The notes under the pieces are model-generated. The model was not told the DNA's origin. It did not search any database and worked only from the letters and a program-made list of their open reading frames with translations. A program made the translations under genes and the position numbers. 39,048 nucleotides of DNA. It comes from Defluviitaleaceae bacterium. GTDB taxonomy: Bacteria > Bacillota > Clostridia > Lachnospirales > WQUN01. This document shows positions 1 through 8,282 of this stretch, piece after piece (positions within the stretch are counted from its first letter, which is position 1; each line of letters starts with the position of its first letter). The DNA lies in contig WQSG01000028.1 in NCBI GenBank assembly GCA_009788055.1, positions 1 to 39,048 of the forward strand, read 5' to 3'.

Positions 1-47
1 GGGGAGAGGGAACTTTTCAAAGTTCCCTCTCCCCCCGAGAACTTAAC
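1..47 (-). repeat. Palindromic repeat element, copy 1 (partial, reverse orientation)
   Basis: Positions 1-16 and 19-34 form a perfect 16-bp inverted repeat around the 2-base centre TC (GA on the other strand). Read on the minus strand, the copy begins with gttaagttctcgggg, exactly as the copy at 32011 does on the plus strand, so it is the same element inverted. It may continue past the left edge. It contains no stop in the reading frame of the acetyltransferase fragment that follows. Confidence 0.75.
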
Positions 48-323
48 ATCATCCGTCTTTTCGTATTACACACCACACGCGCAGTTGCAATGGGATTGCT
101 TACGGGCACAGGTGAAACGTGTCGGATTAATTTGGTGTATGTCCCGCCGGAGTTTCGGGGTAGGGGATACGGGCGCGTGTTGGTGGGCGCGCTTGCGAAG
201 AAGATACGCGAAGACGGGCAGATGCCTGTGCTGTATACGGATGTGGGAAATGCGGCGGCGAACGGGCTTTATACCGCGCTGGGATTTAGGGCTGCGGGGC
301 GGCTTTTGGAGGTAGGATTTTAG
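3..323 (+). CDS. GNAT-family N-acetyltransferase, 3' part (5' end outside window)
   Basis: This frame is open from the left edge to the stop at 321-323. The recognisable part is the second half of a GNAT acetyltransferase, which moves an acetyl group from acetyl-CoA to an amine. It has the acetyl-CoA pyrophosphate-binding motif A (VYVPPEFRGRGYG), a following helix (VLVGALAKKI) and a motif-B-like end (LYTDVGNAAANGLYTALGF). The first internal ATG is at 90, but it has no good ribosome site, and upstream codons (residues LFVLHTTRAVAM) look like the strand that normally precedes motif A. The true start is therefore probably further left. Codons 3-47 lie in a palindromic repeat, so either the repeat sits inside the gene or the gene has been cut by it. 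The substrate cannot be told. Confidence 0.6.
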   Translation, partial: GEGTFQSSLSPRELNIIRLFVLHTTRAVAMGLLTGTGETCRINLVYVPPEFRGRGYGRVLVGALAKKIREDGQMPVLYTDVGNAAANGLYTALGFRAAGRLLEVGF

Positions 324-395
324 GACGTGTTTAATTTCTGATATCATGTCGAAACAAATTTTTTGGAATTTGTTGGAAAATGCGAACGAAAGTTA

Positions 396-424
396 TTGCA
401 AAGATATTAAATAACTGTTACAAT
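396..424 (+). promoter_or_regulatory. Putative sigma-A-type promoter of the 3D-domain gene
   Basis: TTGCAA at 396-401 and TACAAT at 419-424 are separated by 17 bases, about 80 bases upstream of the start at 505. A small AT-rich palindrome (ttttcatgtgaaaa) follows at about 463. The gene's ribosome site gaaggga lies just before its ATG. Confidence 0.5.
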
Positions 425-504
425 TTACCACGAAATGATTACAAGGATATTTTAGATGTCCTTTTTTCATGTGAAAATTTCACAGAATTTGAAGGGAGCT
501 TTCT

Positions 505-1539
505 ATGAAAAGCATCAAGGCGATTCTAGTTTTGACACTCGCTGTCATCGCGGTAATTGTCTTTCCGCTGGGCGTGATTAATTTCATCGCGGCGGAATCT
601 GCATTAACACAGGTAGTTTGGCACGATGGGAACGAAACCCACGAATTTCTTGTAGGGGCGGATACCGTCGGGGGCTTTCTGCATGAAGCGGGCATCTCAA
701 CAGGCACTGCTGACCGTTTAAGCCACGCACCCGATGCGTTGTTGTGGGACGGAATTGAAATTACAATTGAAAGAGAAATTGAGTACTATGTACAATTGGA
801 TGGCGAAGTGCCGACACGTCGCGTATCGCCGCCCGGCACAACTATTGCAGAGGTACACAGGCAACTGCAACAAGAAACATCCACCCCGCTGGTTTTTGAC
901 GGCGATATGTACGCAGTCGTTCAAAACGGCGACAATTTAAGCTTTGGCTCTTGGCGCACACGATACGAGTTGGAGCTGATTCCTCTGCCTTACGAAACTA
1001 TTTTAAACCATACCAACTCCGTAAGTCGCGGGCGCGAGCATCTTCGCGTAGTGGGTGAATACGGCGAAAAAGCCATAACCACCTCCGTTTTGTACATTGC
1101 CGGCGTGGAAGACCGCCGCGAAATAAGAAGCACCGAAATCTTGGCAGAGCCTATCAACGCGATTCTTGATATTGGGACGGGCTGGCTTGGCGCACTTGCC
1201 GATGTAAACGCGCCCGATTTCCACTATGTACGCCGCGTTCGTATGGAGGCAACCGCCTACACCGCAGGTTATTGCTGCACAGGCAAACACCCCGACGACC
1301 CATGGTACGGCATAACCGCAAGCGGTCGCCGCGTTGAACACGGCATAGTTGCCGTTGACCGCAACATAATCCCCCTTGGCACTCGCCTTTACGTAGAAAA
1401 CTACGGCTTTGCAATTGCCGCCGATGTTGGCGGTGCAATTCGCGGCTACAAAATCGACCTTTTCATGTACGACCTTGCCGACGCACTTCGCTTCGGCCGC
1501 AGACACATCTACGTTTGGATTTTGGATGAGATTGTGTAG
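505..1539 (+). CDS. Secreted DUF348/G5/3D-domain protein (YabE/RpfB-like wall hydrolase)
   Basis: This is a 344-residue protein with an N-terminal membrane anchor or signal (residues 4-28). It has a DUF348 ubiquitin-like domain (about 34-85), a second weaker DUF348-like stretch, a G5-like domain (about 155-225), and a C-terminal 3D domain (about 245-344). The 3D domain shows the three aspartates in AVDRNIIPLG, AADVGGAI and KIDLF that name the family. This fold is shared with the lytic transglycosylase MltA, and in Firmicutes the architecture is that of YabE and Rpf/Sps-like muralytic proteins acting on peptidoglycan outside the membrane. The start is set by a good ribosome site (gaaggga) just upstream. 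The gene stands alone on this strand, and a palindromic repeat begins 13 bases after the stop. Peptidoglycan as substrate is inferred from the family. Confidence 0.85.
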   Translation: MKSIKAILVLTLAVIAVIVFPLGVINFIAAESALTQVVWHDGNETHEFLVGADTVGGFLHEAGISTGTADRLSHAPDALLWDGIEITIEREIEYYVQLDGEVPTRRVSPPGTTIAEVHRQLQQETSTPLVFDGDMYAVVQNGDNLSFGSWRTRYELELIPLPYETILNHTNSVSRGREHLRVVGEYGEKAITTSVLYIAGVEDRREIRSTEILAEPINAILDIGTGWLGALADVNAPDFHYVRRVRMEATAYTAGYCCTGKHPDDPWYGITASGRRVEHGIVAVDRNIIPLGTRLYVENYGFAIAADVGGAIRGYKIDLFMYDLADALRFGRRHIYVWILDEIV

Positions 1540-1552
1540 ATGGGAAAAACCT

Positions 1553-1730
1553 CGGGGACTCTGTCCCCGAACCCCTGCAAGCCTTTGAAAAGGCTTGACT
1601 CAAACTTTAATATGGACTAGTGATAAGCTGTGTCGTAATTCAAAAACCGCGCGAATGCGCGGTTTTTAGTTATGGGTCAAGGGGACATTTGTCCCCTTGC
1701 AGGGGGAGAGGGGGACGGAGTCCCCCACGG
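1553..1730 (+). repeat. Modular palindromic repeat element, copy 2 (full length)
   Basis: Five hairpin modules lie in a row. These are CGGGGAC/GTCCCCG at 1553-1569; a 9-bp stem with a GA centre at 1578-1597; an 11-bp stem with a GAAT loop at 1642-1667; AAGGGGACA/TGTCCCCTT at 1679-1698; and GGGGGAC-gga-GTCCCCC at 1710-1726. The conserved linker gggtcaaggggac joins the third and fourth. The order matches the copies at 17641 (inverted) and 32011. It sits between two convergent genes and overlaps the 3' end of the membrane-protein gene. Confidence 0.85.
1642..1667 (+). terminator. Terminator-like hairpin within repeat copy 2
   Basis: An 11-bp perfect stem (AAAAACCGCGC paired with its complement), a GAAT loop and T-rich arms end in ttttta. 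The A/T flanks make it usable in both directions between the convergent genes ending at 1539 and 1677. The same module occurs at 5432, 17699 and 32080. Confidence 0.6.
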
Positions 1731-2267
1731 TATTAGCATTAAAATTCCTGCCGCCGCTATCGCGGAAAGTGTGACCCAATATCCCGTTGCAAGTTCGATT
1801 TGTAGAATGTCGTCCACATTTATGAACCGTGCCAAAAACCACAGAAGCCTTTGAAGTTCGCGGGCAACCATGGGCGGCACAGAGCGAATTAAAAGCGCGG
1901 AAGCAATATGAAAAATAAGCGCGTCACCGATTAGGGCAAGCCTAATTGGTACGCGCTTTTTGTTTTTCTCTGTGAAAAAAAGCAGAATGGCAGTCGCAAA
2001 AAAGAGCAACGAAAGCAAGTATGTTGCAACAGACGCGAATATCCTCCGGGAAATATTGCGCACGGCTTCATTTTCCGTCAAAATATCCGCGAGGTCTGAG
2101 TCCGCTAAATTAAGTTGCGACAACAGCCCGCCGTCTTCAAACGCCGAGGAAAGGCGAAAGTTGTACGTTTCCTGTATGCCAAGTACGGACAAATGCACAC
2201 TTATCGCGGGCATGGCATATCCCACAACCGCGATGGCGCATATAATCAGCATTGCGATTTTTTTCAT
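1677..2267 (-). CDS. Small multi-pass membrane protein with repeat-encoded C-terminus
   Basis: I do not recognise this 196-residue protein. It has an N-terminal hydrophobic segment (residues 1-20), an extracytoplasmic stretch of about 65 residues, two adjacent membrane segments (about 87-110 and 117-140), and another near 165-180. The start is ATG at 2267, which shares one base with the TGA stop of the upstream wall-hydrolase gene (TGATG), so the two are probably translationally coupled. The last 16 or so residues (WGTPSPSPPARGQMSP) and the stop codon are encoded by the palindromic repeat at 1677-1730. The original C-terminus appears to have been replaced or extended by the repeat. The gene may help localise or regulate the amidase, but nothing in the sequence shows that directly. 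Confidence 0.6.
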   Translation of the reverse strand: MKKIAMLIICAIAVVGYAMPAISVHLSVLGIQETYNFRLSSAFEDGGLLSQLNLADSDLADILTENEAVRNISRRIFASVATYLLSLLFFATAILLFFTEKNKKRVPIRLALIGDALIFHIASALLIRSVPPMVARELQRLLWFLARFINVDDILQIELATGYWVTLSAIAAAGILMLIPWGTPSPSPPARGQMSP

Positions 2268-5200
2268 CAGCCGTAATATCTCAAAAGGGCGTTGACAATG
2301 CCCCACGCGTAGTCTACTTGGCGGCGCGGGTTAATCATCCAAGAGAAGTCGTGAATGTTGTTTGTGAAGCTGGCTTCCAGCAAAATTGCGGGCGACCATA
2401 CAGGGCGCGTCACAAAGAAATTTGCGTTGTTTGGGGAATTATTACGGTTGGTGATAGGGTTTACATATCGCATGGAATTCATGAAAGTGGCGGCGGCGGG
2501 GCGGCTGTTTTGGTTGCGATACCAAACGGTAAAGCCGTGGATGTTTGTGGCGTTGGTGGTTTCGGCGGTGGCGTTGGTGTGTAGCGAGATGAACATATCG
2601 GGCTTTGCGGCGCGGTTTGCGTGAACGCGGTCGATTAGTTCAAAACGGGTGTCGTTTGCGCGTACTTGGATTACGTTTGCGCCCAGCATTTCCAGCCGTT
2701 CTTGCAGAAGTTGGGCGTGGCGCAAAACCAGCATTGATTCTGTCATTGCCGCACCCATTGGGCCTACTGCGCCGGGGTCGTTGCCGCCGTGGCCTGCGTC
2801 AAGTACGAATGTGAAGCCCGCGAAGGGATAGTTGCCCTGTGTCAGAGAACGGCGGCGGCGCAGAATAAGTGCGAGCTGCCCGTTGGAGTATTCGGTGTAG
2901 AAGCCTTCGAGGTTCGCGCCTTCGCGCAGGGTCATGAAATATGCGGGCGCGCCGTTGTGAACGCCGATTCTTATTGCGGAAAACATAGCTTCCGTCGGGT
3001 TGAAAAACACGGGCGGAAGAGGCGAGTTCATTCCCAAAGTTAGGATTAATTCTGTGCCGTTAAACTCTGCGTAGGCGGCGGGATGGAACGGAACTTCCCA
3101 AACGATTGCGTCGCGGTATTCGCCCACAACGTATCGCCCTTCGGAGAAGAAACCGAGATTAAACTCGGGCGTGTTTTGCGCAACGGGCGGCAGAAAACCG
3201 GTATCGCGGAAGGTGCGGATATTCGCGTTTTCCAGCCATATTCCGGACGCAAGGCGCGTCCAGTTTCCGCTGATGCGCGTCACGCGGCAACGCTGTCCGC
3301 GCTGAAGCATCCAGTGCGAGCCGCCCGTGGTGGTTGCGCCCGGGAAAGCCCATGCCGTTTCGGCGGTGACTTCCGCGAAAAACGGGGCGTGTGTGCCAAG
3401 CTGGCGAATACTTCCCGCCGCTGTTGCCGTATGGGTTTGACCGTTCCAGTAAGAAGTGTACACGGGGCGGCCGATATCTATGATTGCATCAGGGTTGGCT
3501 TCCTGTTGCGGAACGGTGTCCACCGCGCCGTTATTCAGAAGCAAACTGCCCTCAAACCGCGCAGAGATTATATTGTCGGCGGTTGCGGTGCGGCCTGTGT
3601 TTGTGGTTTGGGAAAGGGTCACGGTTTGCCCGCCGATTTCTGCCGTAACCGTTGCGCCTGCGGGCGCGGTTGCCGAAAGCGTGAGTTGCGTACCCCAAAC
3701 CGCATATTCATTGGCGGCGGGGAAAACATTTGTTATGCCAACCGCCATTGTTGCGGGCGGCGCGGCGGCGGCAGGCGGGTTATTTGTAATCACGCGGGTA
3801 ATGGAATTTTGCCCCGCTTGCGTGAACGTAAACGAATTTTGCCCATGCGTAAGCGGCAGAAAAACACTGAAAAAGCCTTCCGCAGTGCGGTTGGTGATTA
3901 GCTGCCCGTTTACATAAATCGGCACGTTAGGCACGCCAGAGCCGAAGAAATAAAAATTACTCGCGTCCGTCATTGCGGGGAAGTTTGCCCGTGGTTGCAC
4001 CACCATCAGCGTGTCCATTAAAACGGTTGGCGCGTCTGCGGGCGGCGTCGGAACTTCCGCAGGAATAACGCGCCTGTAGAACTCTCCGATTGCTTCGCCA
4101 ACATGGCTGTTCATATGCCGCTCACGGAAGAAAATGCTTCCGCGAACCACATCCGAACGGGCGTTGCGCTCAAGCTGGCGCACAATTTCGCCTTGCCAGT
4201 TCTGCCACTCCAAAACTTCGCGGTACACAGAATGCCCGATGTACAGGCTGACATCCGTGCCGCGAACAAGGTCTTCCCACCACGTAAGCACGATTTCGTA
4301 GCAAGCGGCGGGGTTGCCCTCAAACCAGTAAATTTGCGGCGCGATGTAATCCAGCCAGCCCTCTGTCACCCACAGACGCGTGTCGGCGTACATGGAGTGA
4401 AAGCTCTCGTTGCCGCGTGTCGCACTGCCCAACGGGTTAGAGCCTTCGTTTTTCCAAATGGCAAAGGGGCTTATGCCAAAACGCGCACGGGGGTTTGTTT
4501 CCCGCACCGTTGTTTGCAAGCCGCGAACCAACTCGTTTACGTTTTCGCGCCGCCAATCGTGCAAGTCCATCCCCGCGCCGTAACGCGCAAATGTCGCGCC
4601 GTCGGGGAAGTTGCGGCTTGGGTAAAAGTAATCGTCAAGGTGAATTCCGTCTAAATTATAGTTGCGCAAAAGTTCTTCCACGCCGTCCAAAATAAGCTGA
4701 CGCGCCGCAGGATTTCCGGGGTCGAAGAACAGGGAAGTTCCATATGCAATTGCCAAACTCGGATTTAGCCGCGCAGGATGATTTTCAGACAAATTTGCGG
4801 GGTCTGTAATATGCTGGTTTGGGAAAGTTATGCGGTACGGATTTAACCACGCGTGAACCTCAATTCCCAGCGCGTGTGCGCGGGTAATCCAGTATTCCAG
4901 CGGACTGAAACCGTCTGCGGGGGCTTCGCCCTGCGTTCCCGAAAGCAAGTGCGACCACGGGAAAATTTCCGAACGGTGAAACGCATCCGCCGTGGGGCGC
5001 ACTTGCAAGAAAATTGCGTTAATTCCTTGCGAAACCGCCCGCGCCAAAATGGCATCCGTTTCTGCCCTAAGTTCCGCGTTGCTTAATCCGCGCCGCGACG
5101 GCCAATCCAAATTATACGCCGTTGTTACCCACAGCCCGCGCATTTCCACAGACGCCGGCACGGCTTGCGCTTGCGCTTCATTAGAAAAAGCTTGCACCGG

Positions 5201-5275
5201 AAACACCGAAACCGCGAACACCACCGCAAGAATCCATGCTAAACCAACACAAGCCTTCATTTTTAACACTCTCAT
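2267..5275 (-). CDS. Secreted GHL10-type glycosidase / N-acetylmuramoyl-L-alanine amidase fusion
   Basis: This is a 1002-residue exported protein with a signal peptide (residues 1 to about 30). Residues 45-400 are a glycosyl-hydrolase-like GHL10/DUF187 domain, recognised from VEMRGLWVTT near the start, FLQVRPTADAF, HAWLNPYRI and LDGIHLDDYFYP near residue 212. A linker follows, with a small Ig-like part and an SH3-like part (about 628-687). Residues 815-1002 are a zinc-dependent Amidase_3 domain with the metal and catalytic residues visible in DAGHGG, MTES, SLHTN and LLEASF. Amidase_3 enzymes cut between muramic acid and the stem peptide; GHL10 domains are thought to act on glycan. The start could also be the in-frame ATG five codons later. 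A promoter lies at 5351-5379, and a small membrane protein follows with one base of overlap. Confidence 0.85.
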   Translation of the reverse strand: MRVLKMKACVGLAWILAVVFAVSVFPVQAFSNEAQAQAVPASVEMRGLWVTTAYNLDWPSRRGLSNAELRAETDAILARAVSQGINAIFLQVRPTADAFHRSEIFPWSHLLSGTQGEAPADGFSPLEYWITRAHALGIEVHAWLNPYRITFPNQHITDPANLSENHPARLNPSLAIAYGTSLFFDPGNPAARQLILDGVEELLRNYNLDGIHLDDYFYPSRNFPDGATFARYGAGMDLHDWRRENVNELVRGLQTTVRETNPRARFGISPFAIWKNEGSNPLGSATRGNESFHSMYADTRLWVTEGWLDYIAPQIYWFEGNPAACYEIVLTWWEDLVRGTDVSLYIGHSVYREVLEWQNWQGEIVRQLERNARSDVVRGSIFFRERHMNSHVGEAIGEFYRRVIPAEVPTPPADAPTVLMDTLMVVQPRANFPAMTDASNFYFFGSGVPNVPIYVNGQLITNRTAEGFFSVFLPLTHGQNSFTFTQAGQNSITRVITNNPPAAAAPPATMAVGITNVFPAANEYAVWGTQLTLSATAPAGATVTAEIGGQTVTLSQTTNTGRTATADNIISARFEGSLLLNNGAVDTVPQQEANPDAIIDIGRPVYTSYWNGQTHTATAAGSIRQLGTHAPFFAEVTAETAWAFPGATTTGGSHWMLQRGQRCRVTRISGNWTRLASGIWLENANIRTFRDTGFLPPVAQNTPEFNLGFFSEGRYVVGEYRDAIVWEVPFHPAAYAEFNGTELILTLGMNSPLPPVFFNPTEAMFSAIRIGVHNGAPAYFMTLREGANLEGFYTEYSNGQLALILRRRRSLTQGNYPFAGFTFVLDAGHGGNDPGAVGPMGAAMTESMLVLRHAQLLQERLEMLGANVIQVRANDTRFELIDRVHANRAAKPDMFISLHTNATAETTNATNIHGFTVWYRNQNSRPAAATFMNSMRYVNPITNRNNSPNNANFFVTRPVWSPAILLEASFTNNIHDFSWMINPRRQVDYAWGIVNALLRYYG

Positions 5276-5315
5276 GACAAAACCCCATTTGCAAATTTTT
5301 ATTTGAACCTGTATT

Positions 5316-5337
5316 CATAGCCCCAATGGGGTCTATG
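5316..5337 (-). other. Leader hairpin upstream of the wall-hydrolase gene
   Basis: On the minus strand, catag-a-cccc pairs with gggg-ctatg around a 3-base loop, with one bulged A. It lies in the 5' leader between the putative promoter and the start at 5275. There is no T-run after it, so it is not a simple terminator. Its function is unknown. Confidence 0.35.
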
Positions 5338-5350
5338 TGATTTTGCCCGA

Positions 5351-5379
5351 ATTATACCATTTCATGCAGAAACAAACAA
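5351..5379 (-). promoter_or_regulatory. Putative promoter of the wall-hydrolase gene
   Basis: On the minus strand, TTGTTT (5379-5374) and TATAAT (5356-5351) are separated by 17 bases. This is about 75 bases upstream of the start codon. The -10 box is a perfect consensus. Confidence 0.5.
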
Positions 5380-5425
5380 TTGGTCAAGTCGTTTTTTGTT
5401 GTGAAATATTTTGGAAGACCTCGGC

Positions 5426-5518
5426 AATCAAAAACCCGCGCAAATGCGCGGGTTTAGTTTAGGGGTCAAGGGGATAACATCCCCTTGCAGGGGTGTGGGG
5501 ACGGAGTCCCCACGGTCT
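5426..5518 (+). repeat. Modular palindromic repeat element, copy 3 (right-hand modules only)
   Basis: This copy contains the terminator-like module (10-bp stem, AAAT loop, 5432-5455), AAGGGGAT-aac-ATCCCCTT (5468-5486) and GTGGGGAC-gga-GTCCCCAC (5495-5513). The first two modules of the full element are missing. Stem bases differ from copy 2 in pairs (GGGGACA to GGGGAT; GGGGGAC to GTGGGGAC), so pairing is kept. It lies between the stop of the ABC permease and the promoter of the wall hydrolase and may end the transporter transcript. Confidence 0.8.
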
Positions 5519-5535
5519 TTTACCATTAAAAATCT

Positions 5536-7548
5536 TTACTCCAGCCCCCATCCGTGTACCAGTTCAAACAGCTGTGCAGCGGATTCGCCCCAGATGTGTG
5601 GGTTACGCCAGAAGGGAATGCGGCGATTTTGGTCTACGATGTCCCAGTCGATGTTAAACCAGATGTTGACACGAATGCCGTGTTGTTGTTCGTCTTCGTG
5701 TACGGTGTCCCACCAGTGGCTGCCGCGGTGGTGCCAGTTATGGATTTGCCTGTTGTTGGCGCGGGTAAAGCGGGCGGCATCTACCGCGCCCTGTGCGATT
5801 ATTTCCAGCGCGGCTTGAATTTGCGCGGGGTCGTCGATAAAGATTCTGTCGCGGTCATCAAATTCCCAGCGATAGCGGTCTTGTTGCTCGTTGAACACGA
5901 AATGCGAAAATTCAAGATTGATTGCTTGAATAACCTCGGGCATTCTGAAAGCGGGGTACTGCGAAAGAATTACGGGTTCGCTGTCCAAAAATTCGTTAAG
6001 GCCTGTGTCTTCTATAAACGAACCCGTAAGCGAATACTGCCGCGCCACAGAGCGTCCATTTTGCAAAATGTATCTAATGTAGAAAGGCTCACGCGAAACG
6101 ATAACGCCGTCTACTTCGCGAACGTATCGGGCGTTGCCGCGCAAATTGGGGATATCGTGCAACTCGCTTCGCCCGTCCAGAATGGTTCGGTGCGCCTGCC
6201 GCGCCGCCGCAATAAATTCGGGGTCGTTGTTTGACATCACGCGCCACTCGTCGGCAGACAAATTGAACCAACTTGCATCAGACACAAACACGGAATAAAT
6301 TTCATCTTCCGCAGGGACGCGGTTCACATGAAAATTCAAACCAAACTGCGTGAACACAAGAATGAAAATATAAAGCGCGACGGCAACGCCTGAAAAATGC
6401 AGCAGATATTTTAGCTGTCCCGCAATGTAAAAAGATTTTTCTGCAATCATTTGTGCCACGATATACCCCAGCGCGAAGCCCACAACAAAGCCGACATGAA
6501 CCATAAGAAGCCCGCCCATTGTCGTGCCGAAAACTACGCCTGTGATAATCATTGTGGTAAGCGCGACCCCAAAAACCAGCACGTGCCTAACGGGCGCGAA
6601 CACAACGGAGTTGCCTGTGCGTTCGGTTTTGCGAATGCGGCTTACAAAATACGCACCCGTAAAAATTACCGCGCCCAAAACGACATACACAATCGCGGGG
6701 ATAACCACGGCTTGCGTATGTTCAAGCACATTTGGGCGGATAAGCGTACCCCACGCCGCAGGGTTGTGATACGCAAAAAACATATTCATGAAATTTCCGG
6801 ATTCGTTTGCGTGACCAAAAACATACATCATCAAAAGACCGTCAACGGACGCAACCAAAACCATAGGCACAAAAGGCAGAACGCCCACGATAAGAAGCCC
6901 GATAATTCCATGCCCCGCCAGCGAAAACGCCAGCCAAGCCAAGCCAAAATAAAACACGGTTACAATAACCATTCGCATAATAAGGCTTAAAACCACGGGA
7001 AAGGTATTGATTACCTCGTGAACCCACGGCATATCAAACATACCGCCAACTTCACCGCCGGGGAAAACGCCGATTGGAATATTTCCATGGGACACAAACC
7101 CGACAGAGTGCCTGATAGTCATGCCAATTTCGCCCTCTGCATACAAACGAAACGGGTCGATTTCCGACGCAAAAGTTATCGGAATAAAAAGCACCAGCCC
7201 AAACACCAGCACGGGGATAACACTAAGCAAAACACCCGCCGCCGCATTTGTAATAAGAAGCTGTTTTTTGTTTATCGGATACGAATAGAAAGCCGTAGCC
7301 GCCCTCTTATTAAAGAAGCAGTTGAACATAAAAAACGCCGTAATAACAGGGGTAAGTACCATAGTAAACATCATGAAAAAATTGCCCATGGAAACGATAT
7401 CCACCAGTTGGCGCGAGGCCAGCCACGGGTTATCGTTCATATTGCCCGCCATCGGCAGATAAACTATAAGCAAATATGCAAAAGTGGCAAGCACCGGAAT
7501 CGGCCAAAATCTTTTCACTTGCTCGGTAAACAATGCTTTATTAATCAC
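5536..7548 (-). CDS. ABC transporter permease with large C-terminal soluble domain
   Basis: This is a 670-residue protein. Residues 1 to about 400 hold roughly ten membrane segments, for example 18-36, 53-80, 105-135 and 185-240, with a typical ABC-2 start (INKALFTEQVKRFWPI). Residues 400-670 are a soluble domain with many charged residues that I cannot name with certainty; it resembles the DUF6449-type tails found on permeases beside YtrA regulators. Its start (7548) overlaps the stop of the ATPase gene by four bases (ATGA), so they form one operon. The likely role is export of, or self-protection from, an envelope-acting compound, inferred from the regulator type. A repeat with a terminator-like hairpin lies just downstream. 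Confidence 0.8.
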   Translation of the reverse strand: MINKALFTEQVKRFWPIPVLATFAYLLIVYLPMAGNMNDNPWLASRQLVDIVSMGNFFMMFTMVLTPVITAFFMFNCFFNKRAATAFYSYPINKKQLLITNAAAGVLLSVIPVLVFGLVLFIPITFASEIDPFRLYAEGEIGMTIRHSVGFVSHGNIPIGVFPGGEVGGMFDMPWVHEVINTFPVVLSLIMRMVIVTVFYFGLAWLAFSLAGHGIIGLLIVGVLPFVPMVLVASVDGLLMMYVFGHANESGNFMNMFFAYHNPAAWGTLIRPNVLEHTQAVVIPAIVYVVLGAVIFTGAYFVSRIRKTERTGNSVVFAPVRHVLVFGVALTTMIITGVVFGTTMGGLLMVHVGFVVGFALGYIVAQMIAEKSFYIAGQLKYLLHFSGVAVALYIFILVFTQFGLNFHVNRVPAEDEIYSVFVSDASWFNLSADEWRVMSNNDPEFIAAARQAHRTILDGRSELHDIPNLRGNARYVREVDGVIVSREPFYIRYILQNGRSVARQYSLTGSFIEDTGLNEFLDSEPVILSQYPAFRMPEVIQAINLEFSHFVFNEQQDRYRWEFDDRDRIFIDDPAQIQAALEIIAQGAVDAARFTRANNRQIHNWHHRGSHWWDTVHEDEQQHGIRVNIWFNIDWDIVDQNRRIPFWRNPHIWGESAAQLFELVHGWGLE

Positions 7549-8282
7549 TGTGCGGCCTCCTTTTCATATACATAGATAAAAATTTCATCCAGCGACGGCG
7601 GCTGATGTTCAAATTCTGTGTTGTCTGCCATTTCGGCTTTCAGCTCGTCTAAGTCGCGCTCGATTAGCATTTGCCCGTCTTTTATGATGCCCACTGTGTC
7701 GCAAATGCCGTCCATTTCCTTGAGGTTGTGGCTGGAAATTAAAACTGTCATTTGTCTGTCTGCAACGTCTTCGATTATCCATTGGAATATCTTTTTGCGA
7801 ACAATCGGGTCAAGCCCGTCGATAGGCTCATCCAGCAGAAGAACCTCGGGCATACACGAAAGCACCAGCGCAAGCCCCGCTTGTTTCTGCATCCCTTTGG
7901 AAAATCGCCCGACACGCCGTTTTACATCCAGCCCCATAAGCTGTGTTAATTCCGTGAAACGGTTTTCGTTCCAGTTTTTGTAAAGCTTCTCGTGAAATTT
8001 CCCCAGCATTTTTAAATTGTATTGCGGGAAAAAATACAAATCATCGGGGATGTAGCCCACGCGCTCCTTGACTTTTTCGTTGTCGTAAACTTCGATTTCG
8101 TCGATTAAAATGCGTCCGCCGTCACCCTTAAAAACCCCCGCCAAATGCTTAATCGCGGTTGTTTTTCCCGCACCGTTTACGCCAACAAGCCCGTATATAC
8201 TGCCCTTGTTCACATTCATGCAGAAATTTTTAAGCGCGGTGTAGCCGTCAAATTCTTTTGTCAAATTTTCAACCTTAATCAT
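7545..8282 (-). CDS. ABC transporter ATP-binding protein (YtrB-like)
   Basis: This is a 245-residue nucleotide-binding subunit that powers the adjacent permease. The Walker A motif is GVNGAGKTT, the signature motif is RFSKGMQKQ, Walker B with catalytic glutamate is VLLLDEPIDGLD, and the H-loop is in LISSH. The length is normal for a stand-alone ATPase of this group. The start at 8282 lies 8 bases inside the end of the GntR regulator, and the stop overlaps the permease start by four bases. This gives a tightly coupled three-gene operon. Confidence 0.93.
   Translation of the reverse strand: MIKVENLTKEFDGYTALKNFCMNVNKGSIYGLVGVNGAGKTTAIKHLAGVFKGDGGRILIDEIEVYDNEKVKERVGYIPDDLYFFPQYNLKMLGKFHEKLYKNWNENRFTELTQLMGLDVKRRVGRFSKGMQKQAGLALVLSCMPEVLLLDEPIDGLDPIVRKKIFQWIIEDVADRQMTVLISSHNLKEMDGICDTVGIIKDGQMLIERDLDELKAEMADNTEFEHQPPSLDEIFIYVYEKEAAQ

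Noticed and set aside
3083-3901. Long open frame on the plus strand opposite the wall-hydrolase gene
   Set aside because: It is the reverse-strand shadow of a gene with strong domain matches. The translated sequence is arginine/cysteine-rich with no recognisable motif, and there is no ribosome site.
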